From an uncultured Prevotellaceae bacterium (GTDB lineage: Bacteria > Bacteroidota > Bacteroidia > Bacteroidales > Bacteroidaceae), in assembly GCA_902786665.1 (NCBI GenBank), contig CADADN010000002.1, positions 1 to 64,000 of the forward strand: 64,000 bases of DNA, in the 5' to 3' direction. Position 1 is the stretch's first letter; the number at the start of each line of letters is the position of its first letter. Below, piece after piece: positions 31,773 to 41,404 of the stretch. A program made the position numbers and the translations under genes. The notes beneath the pieces are model-generated. The model made no database searches, was not told where the DNA came from, and was given only the letters and a program-made list of their open reading frames with translations.

Positions 31773-32690
31773 ATGCCAAGAACAAATTTTGACATGCTGC
31801 TGGAGGCTGGATGCCACTTCGGACACCTCCGCCGCAAATGGAACCCCGCTATGGCTCCCTACATCTTCATGGAGCGCAATGGCATCCATATCATCGACCT
31901 CCACAAGACGGTCGTGAAAATCGACGAGGCCGCAGAGGCACTCAAGCAAATCGCAAAGTCGGGAAAGAAAATCCTCTTTGTCGCTACTAAGAAACAAGCC
32001 AAGAGCATCGTTGAAGAGAAAGCTACAAGCGTCAACATGCCTTACGTCATCGAGCGCTGGCCGGGTGGCATGCTCACCAACTTCCCCACCATCCGCAAGG
32101 CTGTGAAGAAGATGGCCACCATCGACAAACTCATTGGCGACGGTACGTTCAACAACTTGTCCAAGAGGGAACTCCTCCAGGTGACACGCCAGCGTGCCAA
32201 GCTTGAGAAGAACCTCGGCTCCATTGCCGACCTTACCAGACTGCCCTCCGCTCTCTTCGTCGTGGACGTGATGAAAGAGAATATCGCCGTGAAGGAAGCC
32301 AAGAGACTTGGCATCCCCGTCTTCGGCATCGTGGACACCAACTCCAACCCCGACGACATCGACTTCGTCATCCCCGCCAACGATGATGCCAAGGACAGCA
32401 TCGACACCATCCTCACCGCTTGCTGCGCCGCCATTGCAGAAGGACTTGAGGAAAGGAAGGCTGAGAAAGCAGACGAGAAGGCATTGGCAGAGCAGAACGA
32501 AGAGGCTACAGAGCCCAAGAACATGCGTTCCCGCAAGGCTCGCAAGGAAGCTCCGAAGGCTGAGGCTCCCGTTGAGGAAGCTCCGAAGGCTGAGGTTGCC
32601 GACAAAGAAGCCACCGTGCTTGACGCCGAGGTTGACAAAGAGGCCACCGTGCTTGACGCACCCGTGGAGGAAGCTCCTGCTGCAGAGTAA
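31773..32690 (+). CDS. rpsB: 30S ribosomal protein S2 with an acidic C-terminal extension
   Basis: The 305-residue protein has typical S2 sequence over the first 230 residues (LLEAGCHFGHLRRKWNPAMAPYIF, VIERWPGGMLTNFPTI, DTNSNPDDIDFVIPANDDA). It is about 60 residues longer than E. coli S2. The extra part (about 235-305) is low-complexity, rich in A, E, K, P and V, with near-repeats such as KEATVLDA and EEAPKAE. Such tails occur in other Bacteroidetes. The gene follows rpsI by 130 bases, which hold a folded leader, and precedes tsf. Confidence 0.97.
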   Translation: MPRTNFDMLLEAGCHFGHLRRKWNPAMAPYIFMERNGIHIIDLHKTVVKIDEAAEALKQIAKSGKKILFVATKKQAKSIVEEKATSVNMPYVIERWPGGMLTNFPTIRKAVKKMATIDKLIGDGTFNNLSKRELLQVTRQRAKLEKNLGSIADLTRLPSALFVVDVMKENIAVKEAKRLGIPVFGIVDTNSNPDDIDFVIPANDDAKDSIDTILTACCAAIAEGLEERKAEKADEKALAEQNEEATEPKNMRSRKARKEAPKAEAPVEEAPKAEVADKEATVLDAEVDKEATVLDAPVEEAPAAE

Positions 32691-32785
32691 TTTTTTAAAC
32701 AGAATATCTTAGGAAGCCTGGAGCTTCTAGACTATTTAGAGTCACCAGGAAAACTAGGAATAACACCAAAAAACCAAAAAGGAAA

Positions 32786-33787
32786 ATGGCTTACAAACCC
32801 ACAATGGAAGATATCAAGAAGCTCCGCGCCATCACCGGTGCAGGTCTCGCCGACGTCAAGAAGGCGCTCGTAGAGGCTGAGGGAGACTTCGACAAGGCTA
32901 AGGACCTCCTCCGCGAGCGCGGACTCGCCATCGCCGCCAAGCGCAGCGACCGCGAAACCTCCAACGGATGCGTGCTCGTGAAGGTAGAGGAAGGCTTCGC
33001 CGCCATCATCGCTCTCAAGTGTGAAACCGACTTTGTTGCCAACGGAGCCGACTTCATCGCACTCACACAATCCATCCTCGACGCCGCTGTTGCCAACAAA
33101 TGCAAGAGCATCGAGGAAGTGGCTGCTCTCACCCTTGCCGACGGACAAGTTGTCGCCGACGCCATCACACAGCGCTCGGGTATCACTGGTGAGAAGATGG
33201 AACTCGACGGATACAATTTCATCGAGGGAGAAAACATCTATCATTACAACCACCAAGGTAAGAACATCCTCTGCACCCTCGTGCAGCTCAACAAAGCTTT
33301 CGAGGAGCAAGGCAAGAAGCTCGCCCTCCAAGTGGCTTCCATGAACCCCATCGCACTCGATGAGGCAAGTGTTCCCCAGTCGGTGAAGGACAGTGAATTC
33401 CAAGTGGCCATCCAGAAGACCAAGGATGAGCAAGTGGAGAAGGCTGTCGAGGCTGCACTCAAGAAGGCCGGTCTCAACCCCAACCTTCTGGACAGCGAAG
33501 ACCACATCAAGTCGAACATCGCCAAGGGTTGGCTCACCGAAGAGGAGGCAGAGAAAGCCCGTGCCATCAAGGAGGAAACAGCCGCCGCCAAGGCAGCAAG
33601 CCTTCCCGAGCAGATGATTCTGAACATCGCCAAGGGACGTATGGCCAAGTTCTTCAAGGAGAACTGCCTTGTCAACCAAGAGGTCATCATGCATGAGCCC
33701 AAGGAGAATGTCGCTTCCTATCTCAAGGCAGCCGACAAAGAGCTCAAGGTGGTTGCGTTCAAGCGCTTCACACTGAGGGCCGACTAA
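32786..33787 (+). CDS. tsf: Elongation factor Ts
   Basis: This 333-residue protein starts with the UBA-like domain (DIKKLRAITGAGLADVKKALVEAEGDFDKAKDLLRERG). It has the TDFVA motif in KCETDFVANGADF, and the dimerisation part includes VASMNPIAL. EF-Ts recycles EF-Tu by GDP/GTP exchange. The length is at the upper end but usual for Bacteroidetes. The operon ends with a strong terminator 27 bases after the stop. Confidence 0.97.
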   Translation: MAYKPTMEDIKKLRAITGAGLADVKKALVEAEGDFDKAKDLLRERGLAIAAKRSDRETSNGCVLVKVEEGFAAIIALKCETDFVANGADFIALTQSILDAAVANKCKSIEEVAALTLADGQVVADAITQRSGITGEKMELDGYNFIEGENIYHYNHQGKNILCTLVQLNKAFEEQGKKLALQVASMNPIALDEASVPQSVKDSEFQVAIQKTKDEQVEKAVEAALKKAGLNPNLLDSEDHIKSNIAKGWLTEEEAEKARAIKEETAAAKAASLPEQMILNIAKGRMAKFFKENCLVNQEVIMHEPKENVASYLKAADKELKVVAFKRFTLRAD

Positions 33788-33813
33788 GACAAGACATCCT
33801 GCAAACCATCCAG

Positions 33814-33853
33814 GCCAGGCAGCGAGGGTCCTTCCCTCGTGCCTGGCTTTTTT
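33814..33853 (+). terminator. Rho-independent terminator of the ribosomal protein operon
   Basis: GCCAGGC-ag-CGAGGG pairs with CCCTCG-t-GCCTGGC (33814-33847), followed by six Ts. Confidence 0.9.
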
Positions 33854-33869
33854 CAAACATGATGGGCTT

Positions 33870-34484
33870 ATGAAAATCTTTGCCGTCGCTTTCAATTACA
33901 ACACGTACAATAAAGAGGGGAACACGCCGTTATATAATGAGGGAAACCCCGTCGTCTTCCTCAGGGCAGACTCCTCGCTCACCAAGGGAGGACGCCCCGT
34001 CTTCCTTCCCGACGACATCGGCGAGGTGCATTGCGCAACGCAACTGGTGGTGAGGATATGCCGGTTGGGGAAAAGCATACCAGAGCGATTCGCACATCGT
34101 TATTACGATGCCGTGACATGTGGCGTCACCTTCACCGCAACAACCCTTCTCGAACGGTTGCGTGAGGAGGGTTTGCCATGGGACATGGCCACGGGGTTCG
34201 ACGGAGCCACCAAGACAGGGGAGTGGGTCGCTCTGCCAACAGGTGGCATGGCATCCATGAGGTTCCGGCTCGACATCAACGGAACGACGGCCATGCAAGG
34301 GAACACGAAAGACATGGTGCGTACGGCAGACCAACTCATCGCCCATGTCAGCAGGCATTTCACCATCAGGACGGGAGACCTCCTCTTCACGGGGGCGCCA
34401 GAGCCTCTCTGCAAGGTGAATGTCGATGACCGCATCACCGGTTATCTCGAAGAAAGAAAACTATTGGAGTTCAATGTTAAATAA
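33870..34484 (+). CDS. Fumarylacetoacetate hydrolase (FAH) family protein
   Basis: The 204-residue protein matches the short FAH family (YcgM-like). DIGEVHCATQLVVRICR carries the metal-binding acidic region with E and H. TGFDGATKTGEWVAL, MRFRLDINGTTAMQGNTKDMV and DLLFTGAPEPL are other conserved blocks. FAH-fold enzymes cleave C-C bonds or decarboxylate beta-dicarbonyl compounds; the smaller ones include oxaloacetate decarboxylases. The true substrate is not evident. It begins 17 bases after the ribosomal terminator and is followed closely by porU. Confidence 0.85.
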   Translation: MKIFAVAFNYNTYNKEGNTPLYNEGNPVVFLRADSSLTKGGRPVFLPDDIGEVHCATQLVVRICRLGKSIPERFAHRYYDAVTCGVTFTATTLLERLREEGLPWDMATGFDGATKTGEWVALPTGGMASMRFRLDINGTTAMQGNTKDMVRTADQLIAHVSRHFTIRTGDLLFTGAPEPLCKVNVDDRITGYLEERKLLEFNVK

Positions 34485-34497
34485 CCATACAAGGATG

Positions 34498-34533
34498 GGT
34501 CGGACAGGTCGGACAGGTCGGACTGGTCGGACC
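34498..34533 (+). repeat. Four 9-bp tandem repeats between the FAH gene and porU
   Basis: GGTCGGACA, GGTCGGACA, GGTCGGACT and GGTCGGACC follow in exact 9-base register. They lie just after the FAH stop and before the porU start. Translated, they would give a GRT repeat, but the signal peptide starts after them. Confidence 0.8.
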
Positions 34534-34542
34534 CTATGGAGG

Positions 34543-37500
34543 ATGCAGCAGGCCACCAAGGTGGTGGTTATGATTTGCCTCCTGCTGGCGGTCGTGACAA
34601 ACGCGGCCGCACAGCAGTTCCATAACCTCACCGCCGAGGAGGTGAGCATCGACTCCGTGCTCCCAAGGTTTGCGTGCTCCATACCGCTCCAAGGAGACTA
34701 TGCCGACTCCACCTACACCGTAGACATCCTCTACCCGGAATGGATGGAGATGACCGATTACAGCATCAGGAAGATGCGCGAGGTCACCGACGACCCCATG
34801 CCGGAAATGCCCGTCCCCGAAGTCAACGTGGTGGTTGAAAGGAAGAAGGGCAGCCTTGAGGTAAGTTTCGTACCCATCGCCCATAGGGGCGGGAAATACC
34901 AATGGCTCGTCGGTTTCATGCTCTCGGTGAAAGCCAGGCCACAGGTTCCGGATGTGTGGCGCATGCCCAGGAGGCAAGTAGCCGCCAACGCCGAACGATA
35001 CGCCGAGAATTCGGTGCTCGCCACCGGGAAATGGGTGAAGGTGAGGGTTCCCTCGTCGGGCATCTATCAAATCAACGAGACTCTCGTCAGGCAGGCGGGA
35101 TTCACCAACCTCGACAAAGTGAGAGTTTACGGATATGGAGGAATGTTGCAGAACGAGCAACTCGTGCCCGGCGAACTCATTGCGACCGACGACCTCAAGG
35201 AAGTGCCCACGTGCACCATTGGAGGAAGGAAACTTTTTTATGCACAAGGCCCCGTCTCCTGGAGCCAATCCTCTGACATGGAACGCAGGAGGAACCCCTA
35301 CAGCGACCATGGCTACTATTTCCTCACACAGGGGGAGGAGGATGCACTCTCCATCGACAGCGCCGCCTTCGTGAAGGACTCCTACCCAAGGCCGGAGCAT
35401 TACCATTCACTCCACGAAATCGACAACTACTCATGGTTCCAAGGAGGAAGGAACCTCTTTGAGAACAACCCCATCAACGTAGGCGAGTCGCGCACCTACA
35501 CCCTCAACAACCCCGGTGGCGACACCAAGGGGAAAGTGGCTGTGGCCGTAACCGCCGGCGTGTCCTCTTCCGTGGAAGTGGTCCTCAACGACTCCGTGTT
35601 GGGAAGGCTCTTCATGTCGCCGGGTAGTTACGAGAGAGGAAGGGAGGCCAAGGAAGTCTATGATGTGAACAATCTCAGAAGCACCGACAGCATCACCATC
35701 AAGACACTCACCGGAGGCCCTGTCAGACTCGACTACATCGACATCCACACCGCCACGCCAAGAAACATGACGGCCCTCACCTACAGCGGCATCCCCACAC
35801 CGGAAATACTCTATGGCATCACCAACCAGAACCACCACGCCGACGGACCTGTCGACATGGTCATCATCGTGCCCACCTCGCAAAAACTGACCGAGCAGGC
35901 CGAAAGGCTCGCACGCTATCACGAGCAGCATGACTCCATGAGGGTGCGCATCGTGCCGGCCGACGAACTCTACAATGAGTTCTCGAGCGGCACACCCGAC
36001 ATCGCCGCCTACAGGAGATATCTCAAGATGCTCTATGACAGGGCGGAGAGCGAGGCAGACATGCCCAAGTACGTCCTCCTCTTCGGAGACGGGTTCTGGG
36101 ACAACAGGATGCTCACCTCCGACACCCGCAACTTCTCTCCAGACGACTTCCTCCTCTGCTACGAGAGCGAGGAGTCTTTCAGCGAAATCTACTGCTATGT
36201 GGACGACGGCTTCATCGCACTGCTCGACGACGGAGAGGGACTCAACCCCCAAAGTTCCGACAAACTCGACCTCGCCGTGGGAAGAATCCCCGTGCACACC
36301 GCGCAAGATGCCAAGACCGTGGTGGACAAGACCATCAACTATATGGAGAACGCTGACGCCGGCGCGTGGGAGAACCTCGTCGTCGTGCTAGGAGACGACG
36401 GCAACAACAACTCGCACCTCGTGGATGCCAACAACGCCGCCAACCTCGTCAACTCCCTCTATCCAGGCTTCCAAATCAAGAAGGTGATGTGGGACGCCTA
36501 CACCAGGGTCACCACCGCCACGGGCAACACCTACCCCGACTGCACCAAGGACATCAAGAACACCCAGGAGGCAGGAGCACTCATCATCGACTACTCCGGT
36601 CACGGGTCGGCCAACAGCATCTCGCATGAGAAAGTGCTGATGCTGCAAGATTTCAAGGACTTCTCCAACACCCACATGCCGCTCTGGATCACCGCTTCCT
36701 GCGACATCATGCCCTTCGACATGGCAGAGGAATGCATCGGCGTGGAGTGCATGCTCAACAAGAAGGGTGGCTCCATGGCCTTCTTCGGCACCACAAGGAC
36801 CGTCTATCAAAGTTACAATGCCTACCTCAACCGCGCCTACCTCAAGCATGTGCTCAAGGTGAACGACGGCAAGAGAACCTCCATCGGAGAGGCGCAAAGG
36901 TTGGCAAAAAACGAGATGATCACCTCCGGACAGGACAAGACCGCCAACAAACTCAGGTACTCCCTGCTTGGCGACCCCGCACTTTGCCTCAACGTACCCA
37001 CGCTGAAGGCCGTGGTGGACTCCATCAACGGGAGAGCCCTCGACAAAGGGGATGATGTAGCCATCTCAGCCGGCTCCATCGTCAGCGTCAAGGGACACAT
37101 CGAGCGCAACGGACAGAGGGACTCCACCTTCAGCGGCCAGGTCACCGCCACCGTGAGAGACTCTGAGGAACGCGTCACCTGCAAGGGGCAGGCTGAAGAC
37201 ACCGACAACCCCTACACCTACCTGGACAGGCCCAACGTGCTCTTCAATGGCTCCGACAAGGTGGAGAACGGCACCTTCCATTTTTCCTTCGCCGTGCCCA
37301 TGGACATCAACTACTCCGACGGGTCGGGTCTCATGAACCTCTACGCCGTCAACGACGACCACACGCTCGAGGCACATGGCGCCTGCGACGACTTCACCGT
37401 GGGAGGGACGCAGACCATGGACAACGACTCCATAGGGCCTTCCATTTTCTGTTACCTCAACTCCCCGACGTTCACCAACGGCGACGACGTGAACAGCACG

Positions 37501-38091
37501 CCATACTTCGTGGCCCAAGTGACCGACAAGGACGGCATCAACGCCGCGGGAACGGGTATAGGACACGACTTGCAACTCATCATCGACGACGAGATGGGGA
37601 AGACTTACATCCTCAACGACAACTTCACGTTCGACTTCGGCAGCTACACCAGTGGGAGCACCTTCTACAGCATACCCGAACTCACGCCGGGAAGACACGT
37701 GCTCAAGTTCAGGGCATGGGACATCCTCAACAACTCGTCCACGGCAGAGCTGTCCTTCAATGTCGTCAACTCGCTCAAACCCACGCTGTTCAGCATCAGT
37801 TGCACCAACAATCCCGCCACGACGACCACCACGTTCATCATCAACCATGACCGCACGGGGAGCAACATGGATGTGTCGCTCGACATCCTCGACGTCAGTG
37901 GCAGGCTGCTGTGGAACCACACGGAAAGCGGCGTATCCACCAACGGGGCGTACACCATCGACTGGGACCTCACCATCGACGGTGGACAGAAACTGCAGAC
38001 CGGCGTCTATCTCTACCGGGTGCGCGTGGCGTGCGACGGCAGCAAGATGGCATCCAAAGCCAAGAAACTCATCATCATAGACAATAATTAA
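34543..38091 (+). CDS. porU: Type IX secretion system sortase PorU
   Basis: The 1182-residue protein is a C25-family (gingipain-like) cysteine peptidase. It has a signal peptide (MQQATKVVVMICLLLAVVTNAAAQ) and a long N-terminal beta region. The catalytic domain has His in IDYSGHGSANS (H687) and Cys in ITASCDIMPFD (C720). A C-terminal part with a Por-type beta-sandwich follows (LDILDVSGRLLWNHTESG, then GVYLYRVRV). PorU cleaves the C-terminal signal of T9SS cargo at the cell surface and attaches the cargo to A-LPS. The ATG at 34543 is preceded by GGAGG and starts the signal peptide; earlier ATGs would add repeat-encoded residues. porV follows. Confidence 0.93.
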   Translation: MQQATKVVVMICLLLAVVTNAAAQQFHNLTAEEVSIDSVLPRFACSIPLQGDYADSTYTVDILYPEWMEMTDYSIRKMREVTDDPMPEMPVPEVNVVVERKKGSLEVSFVPIAHRGGKYQWLVGFMLSVKARPQVPDVWRMPRRQVAANAERYAENSVLATGKWVKVRVPSSGIYQINETLVRQAGFTNLDKVRVYGYGGMLQNEQLVPGELIATDDLKEVPTCTIGGRKLFYAQGPVSWSQSSDMERRRNPYSDHGYYFLTQGEEDALSIDSAAFVKDSYPRPEHYHSLHEIDNYSWFQGGRNLFENNPINVGESRTYTLNNPGGDTKGKVAVAVTAGVSSSVEVVLNDSVLGRLFMSPGSYERGREAKEVYDVNNLRSTDSITIKTLTGGPVRLDYIDIHTATPRNMTALTYSGIPTPEILYGITNQNHHADGPVDMVIIVPTSQKLTEQAERLARYHEQHDSMRVRIVPADELYNEFSSGTPDIAAYRRYLKMLYDRAESEADMPKYVLLFGDGFWDNRMLTSDTRNFSPDDFLLCYESEESFSEIYCYVDDGFIALLDDGEGLNPQSSDKLDLAVGRIPVHTAQDAKTVVDKTINYMENADAGAWENLVVVLGDDGNNNSHLVDANNAANLVNSLYPGFQIKKVMWDAYTRVTTATGNTYPDCTKDIKNTQEAGALIIDYSGHGSANSISHEKVLMLQDFKDFSNTHMPLWITASCDIMPFDMAEECIGVECMLNKKGGSMAFFGTTRTVYQSYNAYLNRAYLKHVLKVNDGKRTSIGEAQRLAKNEMITSGQDKTANKLRYSLLGDPALCLNVPTLKAVVDSINGRALDKGDDVAISAGSIVSVKGHIERNGQRDSTFSGQVTATVRDSEERVTCKGQAEDTDNPYTYLDRPNVLFNGSDKVENGTFHFSFAVPMDINYSDGSGLMNLYAVNDDHTLEAHGACDDFTVGGTQTMDNDSIGPSIFCYLNSPTFTNGDDVNSTPYFVAQVTDKDGINAAGTGIGHDLQLIIDDEMGKTYILNDNFTFDFGSYTSGSTFYSIPELTPGRHVLKFRAWDILNNSSTAELSFNVVNSLKPTLFSISCTNNPATTTTTFIINHDRTGSNMDVSLDILDVSGRLLWNHTESGVSTNGAYTIDWDLTIDGGQKLQTGVYLYRVRVACDGSKMASKAKKLIIIDNN

Positions 38092-38164
38092 GGCACCACA
38101 GCGTTTTAAAACAAGAAGGGTACAGCCCCCAACATCAAGACAAAGAAAAGAATACAGCTAAAAT

Positions 38165-39337
38165 ATGAATATCAGAGGACTATCCATCTTATTGACACTC
38201 TCACTGGTTTCGGTCACGGCCATGGCCCAGAAAGAGGACATGTTCAACCCCGTCAACACCTCCGTCACCTCGCAGACCATCGCACCAGATGCACGGGCTG
38301 CCGGCATGGGCGACGTGGGAGCCGCCACAGACCCCGACGTCGTGTCGCAGTACTGGAACCCGTCGAAATACCCCTTCACCATCTCAAGGGCGGGTGTGGC
38401 GCTCAACTACACCCCGTGGCTGAGGCAGTTGGTGAACGATATGGACCTGGCCTATCTCGTAGGATACTACCGCATAGGCGACTATAGCGCCGTGTCGGGT
38501 TCGCTCAGGTACTTCTCCCTTGGAGAGGTGTATACAAGCAGTTCGCTCGACGGTTCCAACGATATGACCATCAACCCCTATGAGATGTCGCTCGACGTGG
38601 CATACTCCCTCATGCTCAGTGAGAATTTCTCCCTTGGCGCCGCTGTGAGATGGATTTATTCCGACCTCACCTACGACTACACCGAGGATACCAGTCCCGG
38701 CTCGGCCTTCGCTGCCGACATCTCGTGCTATTACCAGAACTACCTCAATCTTGGTGCGAGGGAGTGCCAATTGGGTCTTGGTCTCAATGTCAGCAACATC
38801 GGTAGCAAAATCACCTTCGGTGGCGACGAGCACAGTGAGTTCATCCCCACCAACTTGAGGTTGGGTGCCTCGCTCATGATTCCCGTTGATGAATACAACA
38901 GGTTCACCATCGCCGCCGACGTCAACAAACTCTTGGTGCCCACCTATCCCAAGCAGAAGGAAGAGGAGACCTCGCAGGAGTATCAGGACCGTTTGGAGAA
39001 GGAATATTTCGACGTGTCGAGCATCAGCGGCATGTTCAAGAGTTTCAACGACGCCCCCAATGGTTTCAAGGAGGAGTTGCAGGAAGTCCAGTGGAGCATC
39101 GGTGCCGAGTATGTCTATCATGACCAGTTCTCCATCAGGGCGGGATACCACGATGAGCATGAGAACAAGGGCAACCGTAAATATTTCACCGTGGGCGCAG
39201 GTTTCAGGATGAATGTCTTCTCCCTCGACGCCGGTTATGTCATCGCCACGGCGAAGAGCAACCCCCTCGACCAGACCCTCAGGTTCACCCTTTCCTTCGA
39301 CATGGACGGCATCAAGGATTTATTCAAGAGAAGATAA
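38165..39337 (+). CDS. porV: Type IX secretion system outer membrane protein PorV
   Basis: The 390-residue protein has a signal peptide (ending VTAMAQ, 22) and the family start NTSVTSQTIAPDARAAGMGDVGAATDPDVVSQYWNPSKYPF. It continues as a FadL-like 14-strand beta barrel. PorV shuttles T9SS cargo from the translocon to PorU. The gene lies 73 bases after porU, the common arrangement in Bacteroidetes, so the two are probably co-expressed. Other T9SS genes are not in this window. Confidence 0.95.
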   Translation: MNIRGLSILLTLSLVSVTAMAQKEDMFNPVNTSVTSQTIAPDARAAGMGDVGAATDPDVVSQYWNPSKYPFTISRAGVALNYTPWLRQLVNDMDLAYLVGYYRIGDYSAVSGSLRYFSLGEVYTSSSLDGSNDMTINPYEMSLDVAYSLMLSENFSLGAAVRWIYSDLTYDYTEDTSPGSAFAADISCYYQNYLNLGARECQLGLGLNVSNIGSKITFGGDEHSEFIPTNLRLGASLMIPVDEYNRFTIAADVNKLLVPTYPKQKEEETSQEYQDRLEKEYFDVSSISGMFKSFNDAPNGFKEELQEVQWSIGAEYVYHDQFSIRAGYHDEHENKGNRKYFTVGAGFRMNVFSLDAGYVIATAKSNPLDQTLRFTLSFDMDGIKDLFKRR

Positions 39338-39415
39338 ATTCTTTTTACTCAACTTTCGCAAGTAAGGAAAAAGTGGAAAAGTTGAGCGAATGCGACACTT
39401 AAGTATTCTTAAACT

Positions 39416-39895
39416 ATGAACATCAGGGTAGGTTTCGGATACGACGTGCACCAGTTGGTGGAAGGCAGGGCTCTCTGGATGGGAGGCGTGAGGATAGACC
39501 ATCGCTTGGGATTGCTTGGCCACAGCGATGCCGACGTGCTCATCCATGCCATCTGCGACGCCCTGTTGGGTGCCGCCAATATGCGTGACATCGGCTATCA
39601 TTTCCCCGACAACTCCGACGACACGCTCGACATGGACAGCAAGATCATCCTCAAGGAGGTGGTAGCCCTCATCGCCACGAAAGGATACAGGGTGGGGAAC
39701 ATCGATGCTACCGTGTGTGCCGAGCAACCCAAACTCAACCCGCACATCCCGGCCATGCAGCAGTGCATGGCGGAGGTCATGGGCATCAGTCCCGACGACA
39801 TCTCCATCAAGGCCACCACGACCGAGAAACTCGGTTTCACAGGAAGGCAGGAGGGCATCAGCGCCTATGCCGTCGTGCTCATTGAAAGAAGTTAA
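39416..39895 (+). CDS. ispF: 2-C-methyl-D-erythritol 2,4-cyclodiphosphate synthase
   Basis: The 159-residue protein has the zinc-binding start RVGFGYDVHQL (D, H) and the conserved LGLLGHSDADVLIHAICDALLGAA. The C-terminal signature ISIKATTTEKLGFTGRQEG completes it. IspF forms the cyclic diphosphate in the MEP pathway of isoprenoid synthesis, as a trimer. The length is normal. The stop codon lies in the first unit of a 9-base tandem repeat. A short frame resembling its C-terminal signature is found at 41189. Confidence 0.97.
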   Translation: MNIRVGFGYDVHQLVEGRALWMGGVRIDHRLGLLGHSDADVLIHAICDALLGAANMRDIGYHFPDNSDDTLDMDSKIILKEVVALIATKGYRVGNIDATVCAEQPKLNPHIPAMQQCMAEVMGISPDDISIKATTTEKLGFTGRQEGISAYAVVLIERS

Positions 39896-39932
39896 CGAAG
39901 TTATTGAAGTTATCTCTTCGCTCGAAGTTATC
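39888..39932 (+). repeat. 9-bp tandem repeat starting on the ispF stop codon
   Basis: GAAGTTAAC (with the TAA stop), GAAGTTATT, GAAGTTATC, a diverged unit and GAAGTTATC follow in 9-base register. Confidence 0.75.
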
Positions 39933-39982
39933 GACATTCCTTCGAGATTCGCGGTATGTCAATTACCCCCCCATTTTTCCTG

Positions 39983-41122
39983 TCATTTTCCTATCACCCT
40001 CCTCTTCAACCACAGTTGGAAGAACCTGTCGTAAACTTGATAGGCGTTGTCTGTCTTTGTGATGAAATCCTTTTCCAACAACCCTTTGACGGCAGAGACT
40101 ACGGAACTGGTGGAAGGAAGGCGGTATTTTCGCACAAACTTCCCACTCGAAATACTTCTTGCCACTCCTTCTGCGGCGATGGCGAGAAAGACATTGCGCT
40201 GTTTTTCCGGCATTTGTCGGAGCAATTCCCCATAATATTCCGAAGATAGTTGCAGAAAGGTGTCAATAGCAGTGTCTATCATTTCCTTCGTACAGGTTTC
40301 CCCTTGGGGGGTAAGTAGGTAAAGCATGTTCATGACACGTTGCACATTGGCGGTAATTCCCTCAAAACGTTGATAAACGGTCTCCACCACTTCATATGTT
40401 ATTTTCCGGCCGCCATTCTTGGCAAACAGCCTTTCCGCGAAAGGCCAGTATCTATCGAGCGGGATAGGGTGGAGGCTCATGGGCACCACCGACTGATAGA
40501 AAGGCCGGGAAGGAGACAGGAACATCTCGCTCATCAGATGCCGTTGTGAACCGGCGAAGATGAAATTGGCATTGTTGCATTGTTGAATCTGTGTGCGAAG
40601 TGCAGCCTCAATATTCTTGTTGTCATTGTAATAAAGAATTTGTTGGAATTCATCGACGGCGACCAAGCAATGCTTTTCTGCAGTGCGTAGATAACTGAAT
40701 ATTTCGTCAAGTGTCGTCTGTGGGGGTGTCAATGCTCCTATGCCCAATCCCCATACAGGGTTGCCATTGATGTCGAGTGAGATTTCCGAACGCACCGACA
40801 ACAGCGCATTCACGAATCCTTCCCACGCTCGGCGTCCTTTAGGTTTCAGTGCTTCAAGTATGGTTTTTCCAAACACGTTGACGAAGTCACGAAATGAGTT
40901 CGTGGCATAGATGTCTATGAGAAAACAGTAATAGTCGTCTTTTATGCTTTCCTGTTGGAAGCAGTGCTTGATCAAGTCGGTCTTGCCCAAACGTCGCGGT
41001 GACATCAGCGCCATATTGTTGCCATTGGTCAAGAATTGGATCAATGATGCCGTTTCTTCCACACGGTCGCAGAAGTAGTCAGGCCCGGCATAGCCATTCG
41101 TCACAAAGGGATTGTTTGTCAT
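39983..41122 (-). CDS. AAA-type ATP-binding protein (archaeal-ATPase-like family)
   Basis: The 379-residue protein starts MTNNPFVTNGYAGPDYFCDR. A variant P-loop in MSPRRLGKTDLIKH, a Walker B-like CLVAVDEFQQI and a sensor region NFIFAGSQRHLMSEMF follow. A winged-helix-like C-terminus (SSGKFVRKYRLPSTSSVVSAVKGLLEKDFI) is typical of these single-gene ATPases, which are multiplied in Prevotella and Bacteroides genomes. The function is unknown; they resemble mobile or regulatory STAND-like ATPases. The ATG at 41122 fits the family; a frame 11 codons longer is possible. Confidence 0.85.
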   Translation of the reverse strand: MTNNPFVTNGYAGPDYFCDRVEETASLIQFLTNGNNMALMSPRRLGKTDLIKHCFQQESIKDDYYCFLIDIYATNSFRDFVNVFGKTILEALKPKGRRAWEGFVNALLSVRSEISLDINGNPVWGLGIGALTPPQTTLDEIFSYLRTAEKHCLVAVDEFQQILYYNDNKNIEAALRTQIQQCNNANFIFAGSQRHLMSEMFLSPSRPFYQSVVPMSLHPIPLDRYWPFAERLFAKNGGRKITYEVVETVYQRFEGITANVQRVMNMLYLLTPQGETCTKEMIDTAIDTFLQLSSEYYGELLRQMPEKQRNVFLAIAAEGVARSISSGKFVRKYRLPSTSSVVSAVKGLLEKDFITKTDNAYQVYDRFFQLWLKRRVIGK

Positions 41123-41188
41123 TTTCCTCCATTTTTTACCACAAAGATAATACATTTGTCATAAATATCAAAAAATAATTATCAAAAA

Positions 41189-41290
41189 ATGACAAAATCC
41201 GACTTCGAGGCCGCCACCACGGAGAAACTTGGTTTTTCTGGACCCATTGGGCATTCTTGTTTTTTTACAGAACGGGACTCTTTTGAATAA
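41189..41290 (+). pseudogene. Short frame resembling the end of ispF
   Basis: The 33-codon frame MTKSDFEAATTEKLGFSG... contains AATTEKLGFSG, close to the ispF signature KATTTEKLGFTG encoded at about 39815. The rest does not match. It may be a scrap of a second ispF copy left on the far side of the ATPase gene, or chance. Confidence 0.3.
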
Positions 41291-41371
41291 AAAGATTGGT
41301 GCAACAGTATAGGTCGTAAATTTTCTGTTATTTTTCTCTTGCATGTCCCACGTTCTGACACAGCATGGTCC

Positions 41372-41379
41372 TAACTTTG
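41372..41379 (+). promoter_or_regulatory. -7 promoter element of the 41405 gene
   Basis: TAACTTTG at 41372-41379 matches the Bacteroidetes -7 consensus. It lies 25 bases ahead of the ATG. No clear -33 element is seen. Confidence 0.5.
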
Positions 41380-41404
41380 CTCCCGTAATCAAACATCAAG
41401 GACT

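Noticed and set aside
34420-34542. Upstream start of porU including GRT repeats
   Set aside because: The repeat and the end of the FAH gene would precede the signal peptide. The ATG at 34543 with GGAGG upstream fits better.
36281-36300. REP-like GGGAAGAATCCC inside porU
   Set aside because: The match is short, lacks the GAGAC/GTCTC arms and encodes the conserved GRIPV segment of the protein.
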